This document shows positions 14,312 through 22,180 of a DNA stretch of 64,000 nt, one piece after another; within the stretch, counting starts at the first letter, position 1, and every line of letters starts with the position of its first letter. This DNA comes from Paenibacillus sp. LHD-38 (GTDB lineage Bacteria; Bacillota; Bacilli; Paenibacillales; Paenibacillaceae). The notes beneath the pieces were generated by a model. It saw only the letters and a list, made by a program, of their open reading frames with translations. It ran no database searches and was not told the origin of the DNA. A program made the translations under genes and the position numbers. Where the stretch lies: the NCBI RefSeq assembly GCF_031157315.1, contig NZ_JAVIFU010000019.1, forward strand, positions 62,001 through 126,000, written 5' to 3'.

Positions 14312-14352
14312 AGACCCGCTCATTTTCCTTCGGAAATGGGTGGGTCTTTATT
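14312..14352 (+). terminator. riboswitch-controlled terminator
   Basis: AGACCC...GGGTCT with inner pairs CATTTTCC-TTCG-GAAATG, followed by TTTATTGGTTT. It lies between the TPP aptamer and thiZ, which fits transcription attenuation. Confidence 0.75.
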
Positions 14353-14366
14353 GGTTTACGGGGGGA

Positions 14367-15137
14367 ATGCGTATTACCGCGATATTATCGCTTCATCAGT
14401 TAAGCTACTCGTTCACTTCAACCTCAGAGAAACCGATCTTAACCAATTTGTCACTAGAAGCCTATCCGGGGGAATTCGTATCGATTATCGGCGCGAGCGG
14501 CTCAGGCAAAAGCACCCTCTTCAAGCTGGTTGCCGGATTGCTGCAGCCTGGGCATGGCGAAATCAGGCTGCACGGCGAGCCTGCGCCGGATCGGCTGGGC
14601 AAGATCGCCTATATGCCGCAGCAGGATCTGCTTCTTCCATGGAGAACCGTACTTGAGAATTGCCTGCTTCCGCTTGAGCTGGCACGGGGGAAGCAGCCAA
14701 TTAGCATCACCCGCATCACGGAGCTGCTGGATCACTTCGGACTCGCAGGCTATGAACAAGCTTATCCGGGCGAGCTGTCCGGGGGCATGCGGCAGAGGGT
14801 TGCTTTCCTGAGGACCCTCGTGACCGGTCAGGAACTGCTGCTGCTCGATGAGCCTTTCGGAGCGCTGGATGCCATGACCAAACGCGGCATGCATAAGTGG
14901 CTGCTTGAGCTTTGGGGCAGTCTGCAAAAGACAGTCCTCTTCATAACGCATGATCTAGAGGAAGCTATTTTGCTCAGTGACCGCATTTATTTACTTTCCG
15001 AGAATGAACCTCAGGGCGTTCAGGAAATCATCGTCAAGCTGCCGAGACCAAGACATTATGAGCAAAATTACGAGCCGGAATTCGTAATGCTGCGACAAGA
15101 TTTGGAGCGAAGGCTGCATGCGCAAACATCTTTTTAA
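14367..15137 (+). CDS. thiZ: ABC transporter ATPase for thiamin precursor (ThiZ)
   Basis: 256 aa. Walker A is GASGSGKST, the Q-loop MPQQDLLLPWRTV, the signature LSGGMRQRVAF, Walker B LLLLDEPFGALD and the switch His is in FITHDLEEA. The Q-loop context and the neighbours mark a nitrate/taurine/HMP-class importer ATPase. With the permease and NMT1-type binding protein downstream and a TPP riboswitch upstream, it is the ThiXYZ transporter of pyrimidine thiamin precursors. The ATG at 14367 is used because 14340 lies inside the terminator; GGGGGG sits very close upstream, so the exact start is uncertain. Confidence 0.85.
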   Translation: MRITAILSLHQLSYSFTSTSEKPILTNLSLEAYPGEFVSIIGASGSGKSTLFKLVAGLLQPGHGEIRLHGEPAPDRLGKIAYMPQQDLLLPWRTVLENCLLPLELARGKQPISITRITELLDHFGLAGYEQAYPGELSGGMRQRVAFLRTLVTGQELLLLDEPFGALDAMTKRGMHKWLLELWGSLQKTVLFITHDLEEAILLSDRIYLLSENEPQGVQEIIVKLPRPRHYEQNYEPEFVMLRQDLERRLHAQTSF

Positions 15138-15894
15138 AAAATGGCTGAGCGATTACGGCCTCTTTATCCTGCTGCTTGCCAGTCTGCTCATGGCTTGGCA
15201 ATGGATTGTGCGCCTAGGCTTTGTTCCGGCCTTCATCCTTCCTTCTCCGACCTCCATCGGCGGGGCATTGATCGACGACAGCGAACTTCTGCTCGGTCGG
15301 CATATGCTCGCTACGCTGCGGGAAGTCGCGTTAGGTTTTCTCTTATCGGTCTTTGGCGGCATCCTCCTCGCTTCAGGCATGCATGCGTTCCGAACGCTGG
15401 AGAAGGCGCTGTATCCGTTCATTGTCATCAGCCAGACGATTCCGCTCATCGCTCTTTCTCCGATTTTCATCATGTGGTTCGGATACACGGTTTGGAGCAA
15501 GGTCGCCGTCGTTTTCTTAACGGCCTTCTTCCCGATCGTTGTCAGCACGTATGACGGGCTTAGGAAAGGCGACAGAGAATACCGGGAATTGCTGCTGACG
15601 ATGGGCGCGACGCGCTGGGATATTTTCCGAATAATTCAGATCCCGATCGCACTGCCCTCTTTTTTTTCGGGACTGAAGCTGTCGATCGTCTATTGCGTCG
15701 TTGGCGCTACGATAGGTGAGTGGCTTGGAGGCAATGAAGGACTTGGCTATTATAGCCGCAGAATGTCGGGCAATTTGAACGCCGACTCGATGTTCGCTGC
15801 GGTATTCCTGTTATCCCTGATCGGCATCGTTTTATTTGCTGCCATCGTGCTTTTGGAAAAATCGATAGTAAAGAAAAGAGGAAAAAAGAAATGA
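15118..15894 (+). CDS. thiX: ABC transporter permease for thiamin precursor (ThiX)
   Basis: 258 aa with about six membrane spans (LFILLLASLLMAWQWIV, TLREVALGFLLSVFGGILLA, LSIVYCVVGATIGEWLGG, FAAVFLLSLIGIVLFAAIVL). The EAA-type loop YRELLLTMGATRWDIFRII lets it dock to the ATPase. It overlaps the end of thiZ by 20 bp and thiY starts 4 bp before its stop, so translation is coupled. It moves the pyrimidine precursor delivered by ThiY across the membrane. Confidence 0.85.
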   Translation: MRKHLFKKWLSDYGLFILLLASLLMAWQWIVRLGFVPAFILPSPTSIGGALIDDSELLLGRHMLATLREVALGFLLSVFGGILLASGMHAFRTLEKALYPFIVISQTIPLIALSPIFIMWFGYTVWSKVAVVFLTAFFPIVVSTYDGLRKGDREYRELLLTMGATRWDIFRIIQIPIALPSFFSGLKLSIVYCVVGATIGEWLGGNEGLGYYSRRMSGNLNADSMFAAVFLLSLIGIVLFAAIVLLEKSIVKKRGKKK

Positions 15895-16925
15895 TCGCAA
15901 TAACAAAATTGAAAGCGGCGGCTCCGCTATTATTAGCGGCACTCTTGTTCATCAGCGGCTGCGGCGGCGAAGCTGCCACAAACAATATGGAAACCTCTGC
16001 GTCTCCCGCCCCCGCTGCTGAAACGAAGCTAGAGAAAATCAGCATTATGCTCGACTGGTACCCGAATGCCGTTCATTCCTTCCTATATGCCGCGCAGAAG
16101 AATGGCTATTTCGAGCAGCAAGGGCTTGAGGTGGATATTCAGATGCCTGCTGATACAAACGATGCGTTGAAGCTCGTAGCGGCTGGTAAAATCGATTTGG
16201 CCCTCAGCTACCAGCCGCAGGTGTTAATGGCTCGCGGCGAGGATATTCCTGTAAAATCGATCGCTGCAATCGTCCGGCATCCGCTCAATCATCTTATGGT
16301 GCCGGAAGGCGGAGATATCAAATCGCCCAAGGATCTGGTCGGCAAAAAAGTCGGCTATTCCTCCATTCCGCTATACGAAGCCATGATGCGCACAATGATC
16401 AAACAGGATGGCGGAGATCCGCAGAATGTCGATTTGATCGATGTAGGCTTTGACTTTATTCCGGCTATTGCCACTAATAATGTGGATGCCATCATAGGCG
16501 GATTCATCAATCATGAGCAATTGCTGCTGGCCAAGGAAGGTCATGTCATGACGGCAATCAACCCTACCGATTTCGGCGTGCCTGACTATTACGAGCTTGT
16601 GCTCGTTGCCAGCGATCAAGGACTTAGCGAAAAGCAAGCGCTGTTCCAAAAATTTCTAGCCGCGATAACTGAAGGACAGCAATACGTTTCCGAGCATACC
16701 GAGCAAGCGCTGGCCATCTTGTTCGAGCATGAAGACCAAACGTCTCCGCTCGATAAAGAAATTGAAACGAAGAGCTTGGACATCCTGCTGCCGCTTATGG
16801 ATGCGGGAGATCAGGCGTTCGGATACCAGGATCCCGCTTCGTGGGCCAATGTCAAGGATTGGTTAAGCGAGAATGAGCTGCTGCCGCCAGACATAAAGGC
16901 TGAGGATGCATTTACAAATTTATAA
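15891..16925 (+). CDS. thiY: thiamin-pyrimidine-precursor-binding lipoprotein (ThiY)
   Basis: 344 aa. Signal segment APLLLAALLFISGC gives a lipobox with Cys at about residue 24. ISIMLDWYPNAVHSFLYAAQ, IDLALSYQPQVLMARGEDIP and IVRHPLNHLMV are characteristic of the NMT1/THI5-like family that binds N-formyl-aminopyrimidine or HMP. It acts outside the membrane with ThiX and ThiZ. The following thiD gene starts 14 nt after its stop. Confidence 0.88.
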   Translation: MIAITKLKAAAPLLLAALLFISGCGGEAATNNMETSASPAPAAETKLEKISIMLDWYPNAVHSFLYAAQKNGYFEQQGLEVDIQMPADTNDALKLVAAGKIDLALSYQPQVLMARGEDIPVKSIAAIVRHPLNHLMVPEGGDIKSPKDLVGKKVGYSSIPLYEAMMRTMIKQDGGDPQNVDLIDVGFDFIPAIATNNVDAIIGGFINHEQLLLAKEGHVMTAINPTDFGVPDYYELVLVASDQGLSEKQALFQKFLAAITEGQQYVSEHTEQALAILFEHEDQTSPLDKEIETKSLDILLPLMDAGDQAFGYQDPASWANVKDWLSENELLPPDIKAEDAFTNL

Positions 16926-16941
16926 ACGAGGAGATGAGTCG

Positions 16942-17760
16942 ATGAAACGATATAAAGCGCTAACGATTGCAGGCTCGGACAGCGGCGGCGGCGCAGGCAT
17001 CCAAGCCGATCTAAAAACCTTTCAGGAGCTCGGTACGTATGGGATGTCCGTCATTACCGCTGTTACTGCCCAGAATACACTTGGCGTTCAGGGCGTTTAT
17101 CCGATGGAAGCCGCAGCCATTCGAAGGCAGCTTGATTCCATTGGCGAAGACCTCACGCCCTCAGCCCTTAAGACAGGCATGCTGTTCAGCAGTGAGATCA
17201 TCGAGATCGTGGCCGCCAAAATCAAGCATTACGGTTGGCAAAACTTGATCATCGATCCTGTTATGGTAGCTAAAGGCGGCTCCCCGCTGCTTCAGCAGGA
17301 GGCCGTACGAACGCTGATTAAGCATCTGCTGCCGCTCGCGCTTGTGACAACGCCTAACATTCCGGAAGCAGAGCTGCTCGCCAAAATGCCGATAAGAACA
17401 CTCAGCGACCGTGAGGAAGCCGCCAAGATTTTGTTTCAAATGGGCTCCCGAAATGTTGTCATCAAGGGCGGTCACAGCTCCGCTAACGAGCGGCTCGTTG
17501 ACCTGCTTTTTGACGGAGACCGATTCGTCTATTTAGAGAGCAAACGCATCGATACCCGCCATACTCATGGGACCGGCTGCACTTTCTCTGCGGCGGTAAC
17601 CGCCGAGATTGCGCAAGGCAAATCAGTGCCCGAGGCGATTAGGACCGCCAAATCCTTTATACAAGCAGCCATCGAAGATCAGCTGGGCTTCGGTGACGGG
17701 CATGGGCCTACGAATCATTTTGCCTATCGAAGCCATCTTACGAGCTCACGAAACGCGTAA
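16942..17760 (+). CDS. thiD: hydroxymethylpyrimidine/phosphomethylpyrimidine kinase (ThiD)
   Basis: 272 aa from ATG 16942, with GAGGAGA 7 nt upstream. TIAGSDSGGGAGIQADLKTF (substrate site), MVAKGGSPLL, VTPN-like TTPNIPEAELL and the anion-hole motif THGTGCTFSAAVTA are complete. The enzyme phosphorylates HMP twice to HMP-PP for thiamin synthesis, using the pyrimidine imported by the ThiXYZ genes in the same transcript. The operon ends in a strong terminator. Confidence 0.93.
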   Translation: MKRYKALTIAGSDSGGGAGIQADLKTFQELGTYGMSVITAVTAQNTLGVQGVYPMEAAAIRRQLDSIGEDLTPSALKTGMLFSSEIIEIVAAKIKHYGWQNLIIDPVMVAKGGSPLLQQEAVRTLIKHLLPLALVTTPNIPEAELLAKMPIRTLSDREEAAKILFQMGSRNVVIKGGHSSANERLVDLLFDGDRFVYLESKRIDTRHTHGTGCTFSAAVTAEIAQGKSVPEAIRTAKSFIQAAIEDQLGFGDGHGPTNHFAYRSHLTSSRNA

Positions 17761-17777
17761 TCCCCATAAACATAGCA

Positions 17778-17816
17778 GACGCCGCTTCCCTACTCGGAAA
17801 GCGGCGTCCATTTTTT
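17778..17816. terminator. bidirectional intrinsic terminator after thiD
   Basis: GACGCCGCTTCC-CTACTC-GGAAAGCGGCGTC followed by CATTTTTTATTA on the plus strand. The convergent small secreted-protein gene ends at 17818, right at its edge. Confidence 0.85.
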
Positions 17817-17817
17817 A

Positions 17818-18030
17818 TTAGCGAAGTCGCATGATTGAACCTTCATCTCCGTATTTCTCAATCGAAGATTCAATGAATCGATCTATTTGGACATACTTAG
17901 CTTGCTCCGACTCGTCCTCGGCTGCATACACTCGTTCAGGCACCACGCCATAACTCGACAACGCCGCGGCAATCGTAAAAAGCAATACTGACATACATAA
18001 CACGTTTCGAATCATCGAATGTCCACTCAT
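17818..18030 (-). pseudogene. N-terminal fragment of a secreted serine hydrolase, probable remnant
   Basis: 70 codons with a good start (AGGTGA 5 nt before ATG). A signal peptide region LCMSVLLFTIAAALSSYGV is followed by QIDRFIESSIEKYGDEGSIM. Beta-lactamase-family serine hydrolases commonly begin IDRFIESxIEKYxIPGxSLAIV after the signal peptide, so this looks like only the first part of such a gene. The frame stops at once in the thiD terminator; the SxxK nucleophile region and everything after it are missing. It may alternatively be a genuine short exported peptide. Confidence 0.45.
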
Positions 18031-18146
18031 TTGCTCACCTGCTCTTTTTCTTTAATAAAAATAAGTATAGGTGATTTCATTCCGAATGAAATGGACTTCG
18101 GGAAGGACATGACACTGGACTTTAGGCTGGCAAGAAGAGCCTATAG

Positions 18147-18644
18147 CTAGCGATTATCCACTTTTTCCGGGTATAAGTCATGATTCATGAGGCGATGCTC
18201 TGCCATTTGCTCATATTTGGTGCCTGATTTGCCCCAGTTGCAATACGGATCAATGGAGATGCCGCCGCGCGGCGTGAATTTACCCCATACTTCAATGTAT
18301 CTTGGATTCATAAGCGCGATCAAATCATTCATAATGATGTTCATGCAATCCTCGTGAAAATCACCGTGGTTGCGGAAGCTGAACAGGTACAGCTTCAACG
18401 ACTTGCTCTCTACCATTTTGTGATCCGGAATATAGGAGATGTAGATAGTCGCAAAATCCGGCTGCCCCGTCATCGGACAAAGGCTCGTAAATTCCGGACA
18501 ATTAAACTTAACGAAATAATCCCGGTTCGGATGTTTATTATCAAACGCCTCCAAAATATCCGGGGTATAATTGAACGCGTATTGTGTTCCTTGGTTGCCT
18601 AGCAGCGTTACGCCGCTCAGCTCCTCCTTGCTTCTTCCTTCCAT
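18147..18644 (-). CDS. queF: NADPH-dependent 7-cyano-7-deazaguanine reductase (QueF)
   Basis: 165 aa, the short unimodular form. FNCPEFTSLCPMTGQPDFA carries the nucleophilic Cys and following Asp, and ESKSLKLYLFSFRNHGDFHE is the QueF signature with the substrate and NADPH residues. It reduces preQ0 to preQ1 in the cytoplasm. It is last in queC-queD-queE-queF, 30 bp after queE. Confidence 0.95.
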   Translation of the reverse strand: MEGRSKEELSGVTLLGNQGTQYAFNYTPDILEAFDNKHPNRDYFVKFNCPEFTSLCPMTGQPDFATIYISYIPDHKMVESKSLKLYLFSFRNHGDFHEDCMNIIMNDLIALMNPRYIEVWGKFTPRGGISIDPYCNWGKSGTKYEQMAEHRLMNHDLYPEKVDNR

Positions 18645-18674
18645 GATCCCTTCCGCCCTTCCTGCTTATTTAGA

Positions 18675-19409
18675 TTAAACGCCCTTCTTATTGCCCCATA
18701 CCCAGGTATGCAGCTGCGGGAGCACATGGACCCGCTTCAGCTCCGCATTTCCCATCACCTGTTCGATCAGCCATTCATAACGCTCTAACAAATATGGAAG
18801 CATCCGAACGGGTTCCGTTTCCTGCAGCTGGCCGTTCCCTGCTTGCAAATAAAAAGGGACCAGCGGGTAACGCTGATGGACTGTGGTAGCGTATTCGAGA
18901 TCCGCTTCGTCAAATACGACTGTTTTCAAAGAAAAGCTTGTTTTTCCCGCTGTTAGCTTGGATACGATGTCATCAAGCACCGCCCAATCCGTTTGCATCC
19001 CTGAGCTAGGCGGCTTTGGCGACAAGGTCAGCTCGTCGATCGACCAAAACCAATCCTGCCAGCGGCTGCCCTGTGTCTCCAGCGCAACGCTTATCCCCTG
19101 CTCATGGAGCGCATCAATCAAAACGTTCAGCTGCGGCAGCAAAGCAGGATTTCCGCCGGAAATCGTCACATGCTCAAAGACGTCTCCTCCGGTATGCTTC
19201 AATTGCTCTATAATTTCATTTGCCGTCAGCATGCGTATATCTGCTTTGGCACTGCCATCCCACGTAAATGCCGAATCGCACCAGGAGCAGCTGTAATCGC
19301 AGCCTGCGGTGCGGACGAACATCGTTTTTCGGCCAATGACCATGCCTTCCCCTTGAACGGTTGGCCCGAACACTTCTAGAACGGGAATCCGCTTGTTAGC
19401 TGCCATCAT
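18675..19409 (-). CDS. queE: 7-carboxy-7-deazaguanine synthase (QueE), radical SAM
   Basis: 244 aa. The radical-SAM cluster motif CDYSCSWC (CX3CX2C) follows GPTVQGEGMVIGRKTMFVRT. VTISGGNPAL is the SAM-binding GGNP motif. It converts 6-carboxytetrahydropterin to CDG. It overlaps queD by 14 bp. Two adjacent ATG codons (19409 and 19406) both fit AAGGCGGG upstream. Confidence 0.95.
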   Translation of the reverse strand: MMAANKRIPVLEVFGPTVQGEGMVIGRKTMFVRTAGCDYSCSWCDSAFTWDGSAKADIRMLTANEIIEQLKHTGGDVFEHVTISGGNPALLPQLNVLIDALHEQGISVALETQGSRWQDWFWSIDELTLSPKPPSSGMQTDWAVLDDIVSKLTAGKTSFSLKTVVFDEADLEYATTVHQRYPLVPFYLQAGNGQLQETEPVRMLPYLLERYEWLIEQVMGNAELKRVHVLPQLHTWVWGNKKGV

Positions 19410-19848
19410 TACCCGCCTTTCTCTTCGGACGGTAAATGCAATAGCTCGTCGGCGTTTCCCGCAAATAAACCTGAATACACTGAGGCTTATTCATCGTGCC
19501 GTCCAAATGCCGCTGCACGATTTCGGAAATCGTTCGCGCCACCACTTCCGTCGTCGGAAACCGATCGGGCTGATCCTCGCTGAAGCTCTCCTTGTCGTTA
19601 TTAAGCAGCGAATGATCGAACCGATCATGAATAAGCCGCTTAATAATCGCAAAGTTGACCAGAAACCCTGCCGAATCAAGCTCATCGCCCGCAATCGTTA
19701 CGTTCGCGTAATACGTATGTCCATGGAGCTGCTGGCATTTACCCGCTTCCTCGGCCGGCACGAAATGGGCAGCGGCAAAATGAAAATCTTTGTTCAGCTC
19801 ATAGCAATAGGGGTGCTGGGCTGCTGGATAGACCTGCTGCAGCATCAT
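19396..19848 (-). CDS. queD: 6-carboxytetrahydropterin synthase (QueD)
   Basis: 150 aa. The zinc ligands are in FHFAAAH and LHGHTY, and the catalytic Cys in EAGKCQQLHGH; DHSLLNN and PTTEVVARTI are further family motifs. It makes 6-carboxy-5,6,7,8-tetrahydropterin from dihydroneopterin triphosphate. It overlaps queC by 4 bp and queE by 14 bp. Confidence 0.95.
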   Translation of the reverse strand: MMLQQVYPAAQHPYCYELNKDFHFAAAHFVPAEEAGKCQQLHGHTYYANVTIAGDELDSAGFLVNFAIIKRLIHDRFDHSLLNNDKESFSEDQPDRFPTTEVVARTISEIVQRHLDGTMNKPQCIQVYLRETPTSYCIYRPKRKAGNDGS

Positions 19849-20510
19849 GATTGTACTCCCTGTATGCGCTTGGCCAGATAATCATCCAGTCCTTTTCTCC
19901 GAAGCTGGCACGCTGGGCATTCCCCGCAGCCGTCAGCTATAACGCCGTTGTAGCAGGTCAATGTCCGCGAACGTACAAATTCGAAAGCGCCAAGCTCATC
20001 TGCAAGCTCCCAAGTTTCAGCTTTATTCAGCCACATCAGCGGCGTATCGATAACAAATGGATAATCCATCGATAAATTTAGTGTCACATTCAGTGATTTC
20101 ACGAATACATCCCTGCAATCCGGATATCCGCTAAAATCCGTTTCACATACGCCCGTCACGATATGCTTCGCGCCAAGCTGCTTGGCAAGGACAGCCGCAA
20201 AGGTAAGAAATAAGAGATTTCGTCCGTCAACAAAGGTGGACGGAAGCTCCCCTTCCTTATGCTCAATCGCGATATCATTTCTTGTAAGCGCATTGGGCGC
20301 CAATTGATTAAGAAGGGACATATCCAGAACGTGATGCTTAATATTGAGCTCCTTGGCAATATCCGCCGCGCAATCCAGTTCCTGCTTATGCCGCTGCCCG
20401 TAATTAAACGTAACGGCCTCTACCTCCGAGAACCGTTCCATTGCCCAGAACAAGCAAGTGGTGCTGTCTTGGCCGCCGCTAAACACGACAACCGCCTTTT
20501 CTTTTTTCAT
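19845..20510 (-). CDS. queC: 7-cyano-7-deazaguanine synthase (QueC)
   Basis: 221 aa. The PP-loop ATPase motif FSGGQDSTTCL opens the protein. The C-terminal zinc site TCYNGVIADGCGECPACQLR has four cysteines. It forms preQ0 from CDG, ammonia and ATP. It is the first gene of the queuosine operon and follows a preQ1-I riboswitch leader; GAGGGAG lies 7 nt before the ATG. Confidence 0.95.
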   Translation of the reverse strand: MKKEKAVVVFSGGQDSTTCLFWAMERFSEVEAVTFNYGQRHKQELDCAADIAKELNIKHHVLDMSLLNQLAPNALTRNDIAIEHKEGELPSTFVDGRNLLFLTFAAVLAKQLGAKHIVTGVCETDFSGYPDCRDVFVKSLNVTLNLSMDYPFVIDTPLMWLNKAETWELADELGAFEFVRSRTLTCYNGVIADGCGECPACQLRRKGLDDYLAKRIQGVQS

Positions 20511-20569
20511 GCTGCATCTCCCTCTCTGGTTTGAGAAGATCGAGATCGCCTGACATCCTTCATCGCTGG

Positions 20570-20627
20570 CTAAAAAACTAAAGAAACAGCGCGAAGCGGC
20601 TCGAACCGGTTCACGCCGAACGCAAAA
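20570..20627 (-). terminator. putative expression-platform terminator of the preQ1 riboswitch
   Basis: On the minus strand a hairpin built around GAACCGGTTC, extended by CGGC/GCCG and GCG/CGC, is followed by TTTCTTTAGTTTTTTAG. The last segment UAGUUUUUUA is perfectly complementary to UAAAAAACUA of the aptamer tail, so aptamer folding and a competing long-range pairing are mutually exclusive. The exact switching mechanism is inferred. Confidence 0.5.
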
Positions 20628-20659
20628 ACGACGATGTCACCTGACGGGACAATCGTTTC

Positions 20660-20697
20660 GCATAGTTTTTTATAGAGGGAGTTCGCGAACCTCTCCC
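20660..20697 (-). promoter_or_regulatory. preQ1-I riboswitch aptamer
   Basis: Minus strand: AGAGGTTCGCGAACTCCCTC followed by TATAAAAAACTATG. This matches the known preQ1-I layout (P1 AGAGG/CCTCT, loop, and A-rich tail forming the H-type pseudoknot). It precedes queC, the preQ0/preQ1 biosynthesis operon, as in Bacillus. Confidence 0.9.
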
Positions 20698-20842
20698 GGC
20701 TGCTAATCTCATCAATGGACATAGCCCCGGAGTTTCTTCTTTAGTTGGTTATTCTCAAGTACTATAGCATAGCTTTGGTTATATGAATACAGACAGTATT
20801 TTACTGGGAAAATCAAGAAAATATTAATTTCCCCAAATCTGC

Positions 20843-21364
20843 TTATCCCGCAGCCTCATCCAGCTTCATTAACGTTTGCAGCATATGCTTAATCAGCTCG
20901 GGAATGTCATCCATTTGGTCCTCGCTAATTTTCCTGTTAAAGCTTAGCTCGATTACATTCGAATAGATCGGCGTTTCTGTGCCGTATACGTAACTGATCG
21001 TCTGTGTAGGAATCGTATCTGGCTCCCATATGCGCTGCATGATTTGCTCGACCTGCTTACATTGCCCGTCAATGTCATGCATCTTCATATAGAAACGCAA
21101 ACGCAGCGCACATGACGGCGTCTCCCCTTTCAGCTCCAAAATTTCGGCTGCCAATTCCTTCAGGGAGGCCGTAAGCTGAATTTCTGCCGACACGGTAAAG
21201 CGCTCCGCAAGTTTGAATTGAAGCGCAAATTCCCGTGACATAACGGCCAGCTCCAAACGGTCTATCCGATTAATAATATCAATCTTCCGATCAAGCGTGT
21301 CCAAATCGTATAGCTGGTTTTCAAAGGCTACTTTTAAGTTCTCGAATACGGTTGGATCAAACAT
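20843..21364 (-). CDS. conserved-looking soluble protein, unknown
   Basis: 173 aa, no signal peptide or membrane segment. The first half is helical and charged (FENQLYDLDTLDRKIDIINR, LAERFTVSAEIQLTASLKEL). The second half holds RLRFYMKMHDIDGQCKQVEQ and TISYVYGTETPIYSNVIELS, looking like beta strands. The ATG has GAGGAAG 6 nt upstream. It is a single gene upstream of the queC leader, and its stop lies 146 bp from the preQ1 aptamer. I recognise no family. Confidence 0.65.
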   Translation of the reverse strand: MFDPTVFENLKVAFENQLYDLDTLDRKIDIINRIDRLELAVMSREFALQFKLAERFTVSAEIQLTASLKELAAEILELKGETPSCALRLRFYMKMHDIDGQCKQVEQIMQRIWEPDTIPTQTISYVYGTETPIYSNVIELSFNRKISEDQMDDIPELIKHMLQTLMKLDEAAG

Positions 21365-21519
21365 CTCTGCTTCCTCTTTTCACCTGCAATATAACTCTTT
21401 GCTATTGTAGTTCAAATTCTACGTCGAATCGAGCCTTCTGACGTTTTTTTTCATAATTATGCTATACCAGGACGTTTAAATGTAATATTATTACAGGATG
21501 AAAGGTGGGTGCCGCGGCG

Positions 21520-22101
21520 ATGAAAATAGCTTTTATTTTATTTGATGGCGTTACTTTTTTGGATTTTGTCGGCTTTTATGATGGGATAACACGCTTAAAG
21601 TATTTCGAAGCGACGAAAGATTTCACCTGGGATATTTGCGCTCTTCAAGATGAGGTTACGGATGAGCTTGGCATGACGATAAAAATAAATAAAATCAAAC
21701 CTGCGTTAGCTGAATACGATATTATATTCATCCCGGGCGGGTTTGGGACGAGGGCGCTCCGCTATGATGAATCATTTATGGCTTGGATCAAAGAAGCAAA
21801 GGATGCGCAGTATCTCATCTCCGTTTGCACAGGCTCCTTACTTTTAGGCGCAGCCGGATTTTTGGAAAATAAAAAAGCAACGACGCACCCTTACGCTTAT
21901 GATTTATTAACGCCTTATTGCCAGGAGGTAGTCCATGCCCGCATAGTAAAGGACGGCAACGTGATTACCGGCGGCGGCGTAGCCACTTCCATCGATTTGG
22001 CTCTTTACGTCAACCGCTTATTCCTCAGTGAGCAAGACTTGCAAAACATAAAAAAACAAATGGATTACCCTTATGACATGCAGAATATGATAACCTTTTA
22101 A
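21520..22101 (+). CDS. DJ-1/PfpI family protein (ThiJ-like amidotransferase fold)
   Basis: 193 aa from ATG 21520; a GTG at 21505 is an alternative start. FILFDGVTFLDFVGFYDGIT opens the domain, IIFIPGGFGTRAL is the oxyanion strand, and LISVCTGSLLLGAAG holds the nucleophile-elbow Cys. TTHPYAYDLLTPYC and VITGGGVATSIDLALYV complete it. The pattern is close to isonitrile-hydratase-like and glyoxalase III-like members, but the reaction cannot be assigned. It stands alone and ends in a bidirectional terminator. Confidence 0.85.
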   Translation: MKIAFILFDGVTFLDFVGFYDGITRLKYFEATKDFTWDICALQDEVTDELGMTIKINKIKPALAEYDIIFIPGGFGTRALRYDESFMAWIKEAKDAQYLISVCTGSLLLGAAGFLENKKATTHPYAYDLLTPYCQEVVHARIVKDGNVITGGGVATSIDLALYVNRLFLSEQDLQNIKKQMDYPYDMQNMITF

Positions 22102-22131
22102 ATAATCCATCACGCATGCAGCGAAAAACAA

Positions 22132-22171
22132 AAAAAGAGACCGATCTGTAAAACCAGACCGGTCTCTTTTT
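22132..22171. terminator. bidirectional intrinsic terminator
   Basis: AAAAAGAGACCGATCTG-TAAAAC-CAGACCGGTCTCTTTTT, one mismatch. It serves the DJ-1-like gene and the convergent esterase gene ending at 22181. Confidence 0.9.
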
Positions 22172-22180
22172 CTGCTCGAC

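Larger units (their letters stand above)
20511..20842 (-). other. queC leader and upstream region
   Basis: A 332-bp stretch without coding potential. It holds the preQ1-I aptamer at 20660-20697, a GC-rich hairpin followed by a U-rich tract at about 20570-20625, and further upstream a weak promoter candidate (TTCATA, 15 bp, TATAGT near 20760-20786 on the minus strand). Confidence 0.7.

Noticed and set aside
14231..14656. 141-codon plus-strand frame starting in the TPP riboswitch
   Set aside because: It runs through the aptamer and terminator and then out of frame through thiZ; the ABC ATPase frame is the real gene.
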